DNA from: Patulibacter minatonensis DSM 18081
GTDB lineage: Bacteria > Actinomycetota > Thermoleophilia > Solirubrobacterales > Solirubrobacteraceae
NCBI RefSeq assembly: GCF_000519325.1
Contig: NZ_KI912613.1
Span: forward strand, 3,446,854-3,510,853
Direction: 5' to 3'
DNA length: 64,000 bases
Part shown: positions 61,918 to 64,000 of the stretch, piece after piece
How positions within the stretch are numbered: the first letter of the stretch is position 1
Layout of the letters: each line of letters starts with the position of its first letter
Notes under the pieces: model-generated
Databases searched by the model: none
Seen by the model: the letters and a program-made list of their open reading frames with translations, nothing else
What the model was told of the DNA's origin: nothing
Made by a program: the position numbers and the translations under genes

Positions 61918-62039
61918 TGACCGGTTCACCCGTTCGCACCGCCCGCCCTGCCTGCGCTGCCCGGCCCGTCCGCGCCGCCCGGCCCGCTCACACCGCCCGC
62001 GTCACCGCATCCGGCGTCTCGGAAGGGCTCTCCTCATGA
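61917..62039 (+). CDS. Tiny bridging ORF between flgB and flgC
   Basis: 40 codons. ATG overlaps the flgB stop (TGATG) and its own TGA overlaps the flgC start (ATGA), so it bridges the gap exactly. The peptide is Arg/Ala/Thr-rich with near-repeats (CAARPVRAARPAHTARV). It could be a coupling ORF that keeps ribosomes on the transcript, or chance in high-GC sequence. No family. Confidence 0.35.
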   Translation: MTGSPVRTARPACAARPVRAARPAHTARVTASGVSEGLSS

Positions 62040-62536
62040 CCGGCCTCTTCGGTGCCCTCGACGTCTCCGCGTCCGCGCTGACCGCCAGCCGCACGCAGAT
62101 GGACGTGACGGCCGAGAACCTCGCCAACGCGCAGACGACGCGCACGGCCGAGGGCGGCCCGTACCGGCGGAAGTCCGTGGTGCTCGAGTCCGCCGACGTC
62201 GGCAACCGCTTCGGCGACGCGCTGTCCGGTGCGATGCAGCGCGGTGGGTTGTCCGCGGCAGCCTCGGGTGCGGTCGGCGGATCCGGCAGCGCCGGCGGCC
62301 CGGGCGCGGAAGGCGTCCAGGTCGCCGGGATCGTCGAGCACGACGCGCCGCCACGGCTCGTCTACGACCCCGGTCACCCCGATGCCAACGCCGAGGGGTA
62401 CGTCGCGATGCCGGCGGTCGACTCCGTCACCGAGATGGTCGACCTGATCGCCAGCTCGCGCGCCTACGAGGCGAACGTCACCGCGATGCAGACCGCGAAG
62501 CAGATGTACGCCCGCAGCCTGGACCTCCTCCGATGA
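62036..62536 (+). CDS. flgC: Flagellar rod protein FlgC
   Basis: 166 aa. LFGALDVSASALTASRTQMDVTAENLANAQTTRTAEGGPYRRKSVVLES and EGYVAMPAVDSVTEMVDLIASSRAYEANVTAMQTAKQMYARSLDLL are FlgC N- and C-terminal motifs; a Gly/Ala-rich stretch separates them (GGLSAAASGAVGGSGSAGGP). Follows flgB as usual. Confidence 0.94.
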   Translation: MTGLFGALDVSASALTASRTQMDVTAENLANAQTTRTAEGGPYRRKSVVLESADVGNRFGDALSGAMQRGGLSAAASGAVGGSGSAGGPGAEGVQVAGIVEHDAPPRLVYDPGHPDANAEGYVAMPAVDSVTEMVDLIASSRAYEANVTAMQTAKQMYARSLDLLR

Positions 62537-62571
62537 GCGCCACCACCCCGACCCAGGACCCCGCCCGATGA
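62533..62571 (+). CDS. Tiny bridging ORF between flgC and fliE
   Basis: 12 codons (MSATTPTQDPAR). ATG overlaps the flgC stop (ATGA) and TGA overlaps the fliE ATG (ATGA). Too short to judge as a product; significant only as part of the series of three. Confidence 0.3.
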   Translation: MSATTPTQDPAR

Positions 62572-62891
62572 TCGTCCCGATCGACCCCAGCATGGTGCTC
62601 GGCCCGCAGGCCGCCGTGCCCGGCGTGTCGCCCGTGAACCAGCCGGACGTCGCGGCCGCCGGCACCGACGGCGGCGGGTTCGGGGGCTCGCTCAGCAACG
62701 CGCTGAAGAGCCTCGAGACCACGCAGGCCGAGGCGGCGAAGGGCGCGCAGGAGCTCGCGGCCGGGACGGCGACGAGCCCCGAGGCCGTGGTCATGAACGT
62801 CGAGCGCGCGAAGCTCGCGATGCAGATGGCCTCCGCCCTGCGCACCAAGGGCGTCGAGGCCATGAACGACATCCTCCACACGCAGGTGTAG
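62568..62891 (+). CDS. fliE: Flagellar hook-basal body protein FliE
   Basis: 107 aa. GGGFGGSLSNALKSLETTQAEAAKGAQELAAGTATSPEAVVMNVERAKLAMQMASALRTKGVEAMNDILHTQV matches FliE, especially the A-x-x-x-L-x-x-x-R/K-x-K-x-x-EAY-like C-terminal helix. Connects MS-ring to rod. Confidence 0.92.
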   Translation: MIVPIDPSMVLGPQAAVPGVSPVNQPDVAAAGTDGGGFGGSLSNALKSLETTQAEAAKGAQELAAGTATSPEAVVMNVERAKLAMQMASALRTKGVEAMNDILHTQV

Positions 62892-62895
62892 CGCC

Positions 62896-62961
62896 ATGAC
62901 CGGTCCGCAGATCTCCCGGGCGCCGCGGTCGCGCGCCACCATCCACCGGGGCGGGGCGTAG
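62896..62961 (+). CDS. Tiny bridging ORF between fliE and fliF
   Basis: 21 codons. Bounded on both sides by the identical junction TAGCGCCATG (62889-62898 and 62959-62968): fliE stop then this ATG, and this stop then the fliF ATG. The repeated junction suggests a small duplication. Confidence 0.3.
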   Translation: MTGPQISRAPRSRATIHRGGA

Positions 62962-62965
62962 CGCC

Positions 62966-64000
62966 ATGCCGCTGCCGAAGGTCCTCCAGACGCTCTCCAC
63001 CAAGGGGAAGATCGCCGTCGGCGGCGCGGTCCTGGCCGTGCTCGTCGTCGGCTACATGATGTTCTCGCTCGCGTCGACGCCGGGCTACACGACGATCGTC
63101 TCCGGGCTGAACCCCGCCGACACCGGCAAGATGACCGCCGCGCTGGACGAGAAGGGCGTCGCGTACGAGCTGCAGAACAACGGCACCGCGCTCGCCGTCG
63201 TGAAGAAGGACGTCGGCCTGGCGCGGATCGCGCTGGCCGAGTCCGGCGGCGTCGCCGGCGGTGCGGTGCAGCCCGGCTTCGAGCTCTTCGACAAGCAGAA
63301 GATGGGCTCGTCGCAGATGCAGCAGCAGGTGACGTACCAGCGGGCGATCGAGGGCGAGCTCGCCCGCACCATCGGTCAGATCCAGGGCGTCTCCGGCGCG
63401 ACCGTCCAGCTCGTCCTGCCCGACGAGAACGATGCGCTGCTGAACGAGAACGCCCCGCAGGCGACGGCCGCGGTGCTGCTCACCGGCGGGACCGATCCGG
63501 ACCCGTCCGCGGTCCAGGGGATCGCGCGCCTCGTCGCCTCGAGCGTGAAGTCGCTGAAGCCCGACAAGGTCACGATCACCGACGGCTCCGGCCGACTGAT
63601 CTGGCCGTCGGGCGACGGCGCTGCCACGGCGGGCGGCGCGAACCTCGCGAAGCAGTCCGCGGCGCTGAAGTACCAGACGACGATGGAGGCGAGCCTCGCG
63701 TCCGTGCTCGCCCAGACCGTCGGCCCCGACAAGGCCCGCGTCCGCGTGAACGCCGACATCGACGCCGACCAGGCGCAGCAGGAGCAGCTGAAGTACGGCA
63801 AGCGCTCGGTGCCGCTCAAGGAGACCACCGAGGGCGAGAAGATGGACGGTGGGTCCGGCGCGACCGGCGGCACCGCCGGCGCCTCGGGCAACGTCCCGGG
63901 CTACGCATCGGCGGGCTCGAGCACCGGCGGGAAGTCGAAGTACGAGAAGACCTCCGGCAACCGCGAGTTCGGCGTCGACAAGACCGTCACCCGCAGGACG
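62966..64000 (+). CDS. fliF: Flagellar MS-ring protein FliF, C-terminus outside window
   Basis: 345 codons visible; the frame runs off the window. STKGKIAVGGAVLAVLVVGYMMFSLA is the first membrane helix; YTTIVSGLNPADTGKMTAALDEKGVAYELQNNGTALAV is the YscJ/FliF domain (RBM1), and QGVSGATVQLVLPDENDALLNENAPQATAAVLLTG with VQGIARLVASSVKSLKPDKVTITDGSG the second RBM. The M-ring part is missing. Continues the flgB-flgC-fliE order. Confidence 0.95.
   Translation, partial: MPLPKVLQTLSTKGKIAVGGAVLAVLVVGYMMFSLASTPGYTTIVSGLNPADTGKMTAALDEKGVAYELQNNGTALAVVKKDVGLARIALAESGGVAGGAVQPGFELFDKQKMGSSQMQQQVTYQRAIEGELARTIGQIQGVSGATVQLVLPDENDALLNENAPQATAAVLLTGGTDPDPSAVQGIARLVASSVKSLKPDKVTITDGSGRLIWPSGDGAATAGGANLAKQSAALKYQTTMEASLASVLAQTVGPDKARVRVNADIDADQAQQEQLKYGKRSVPLKETTEGEKMDGGSGATGGTAGASGNVPGYASAGSSTGGKSKYEKTSGNREFGVDKTVTRRT

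Overview
The window is very GC-rich DNA with dense genes, many GTG starts and frequent ATGA/GTGA overlaps. It carries Get3/ArsA-like ATPases in tandem, a GTP-type PEP carboxykinase, a MeaB GTPase, two actinobacterial-type citrate synthases and DUF559/AbiEi proteins, alongside a complete-looking flagellar gene set. This fits a motile actinobacterium, most plausibly class Thermoleophilia, order Solirubrobacterales (Patulibacter/Conexibacter/Solirubrobacter-like); that placement is inference. No rRNA, tRNA, CRISPR, IS element or prophage was recognised.

Layout. 1-13,100: a mix of a lipoprotein, an unidentified 566-aa protein with a nucleosidase-like tail, a Tat-exported amidase, an Fpg-type DNA glycosylase, a PRC-barrel protein, an ATP-grasp protein, a first CoA-ester lyase, a cupin and a large secreted repeat protein. 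13,174-31,650: central carbon metabolism and housekeeping. This holds a Get3-like ATPase pair, a Chloroflexus-type malyl-CoA/methylmalyl-CoA lyase, OsmC, an NRAMP transporter, a MaoC hydratase, signal peptidase I, an alkyltransferase-like protein, two divergent citrate synthases (one fused to a DNA-binding domain), an aminotransferase IV, PEP carboxykinase, a ferritin-like Tat protein, uracil-DNA glycosylase, a class III alcohol dehydrogenase and an AbiEi/DUF559 protein. 32,085-49,806: a spermidine-synthase-like membrane fusion, a shortened large NAD-glutamate dehydrogenase, two DedA proteins, lipoproteins, a tandem pair of polytopic membrane paralogs, MeaB and an old-yellow-enzyme reductase. 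49,852-58,089: a late flagellar cluster of two divergent operons (flgF-flgG-flgJ-like-flgN-flgK-flgL-fliW-csrA leftward; flaG-like-fliD-fliS-fliT-like rightward). 58,138-61,557: small genes and a second AbiEi/DUF559 gene bracketed by 60-bp hairpin repeat arrays. 61,558-64,000: flgB-flgC-fliE-fliF, running off the end.

How the parts work together. The flagellar transcription units share one promoter architecture, TCAAG-N14-GCCGATCA, found three times and each time directly upstream of a flagellar operon; it looks like a sigma-28/FliA site. Metabolically, the two CoA-ester lyases, the MaoC hydratase, MeaB, two (methyl)citrate-type synthases and PEPCK suggest handling of C4/C5 acyl-CoA esters, glyoxylate and propionyl-CoA. 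Regulation appears to rely heavily on leaderless or near-leaderless transcripts: at least nine genes have TANNNT exactly 6-7 bases before the start codon.

The most unusual structures are the hairpin repeat arrays around the two AbiEi/DUF559 genes, the divergent citrate-synthase pair with an operator-like repeat, and the chain of tiny bridging ORFs in the flgB-fliF operon.
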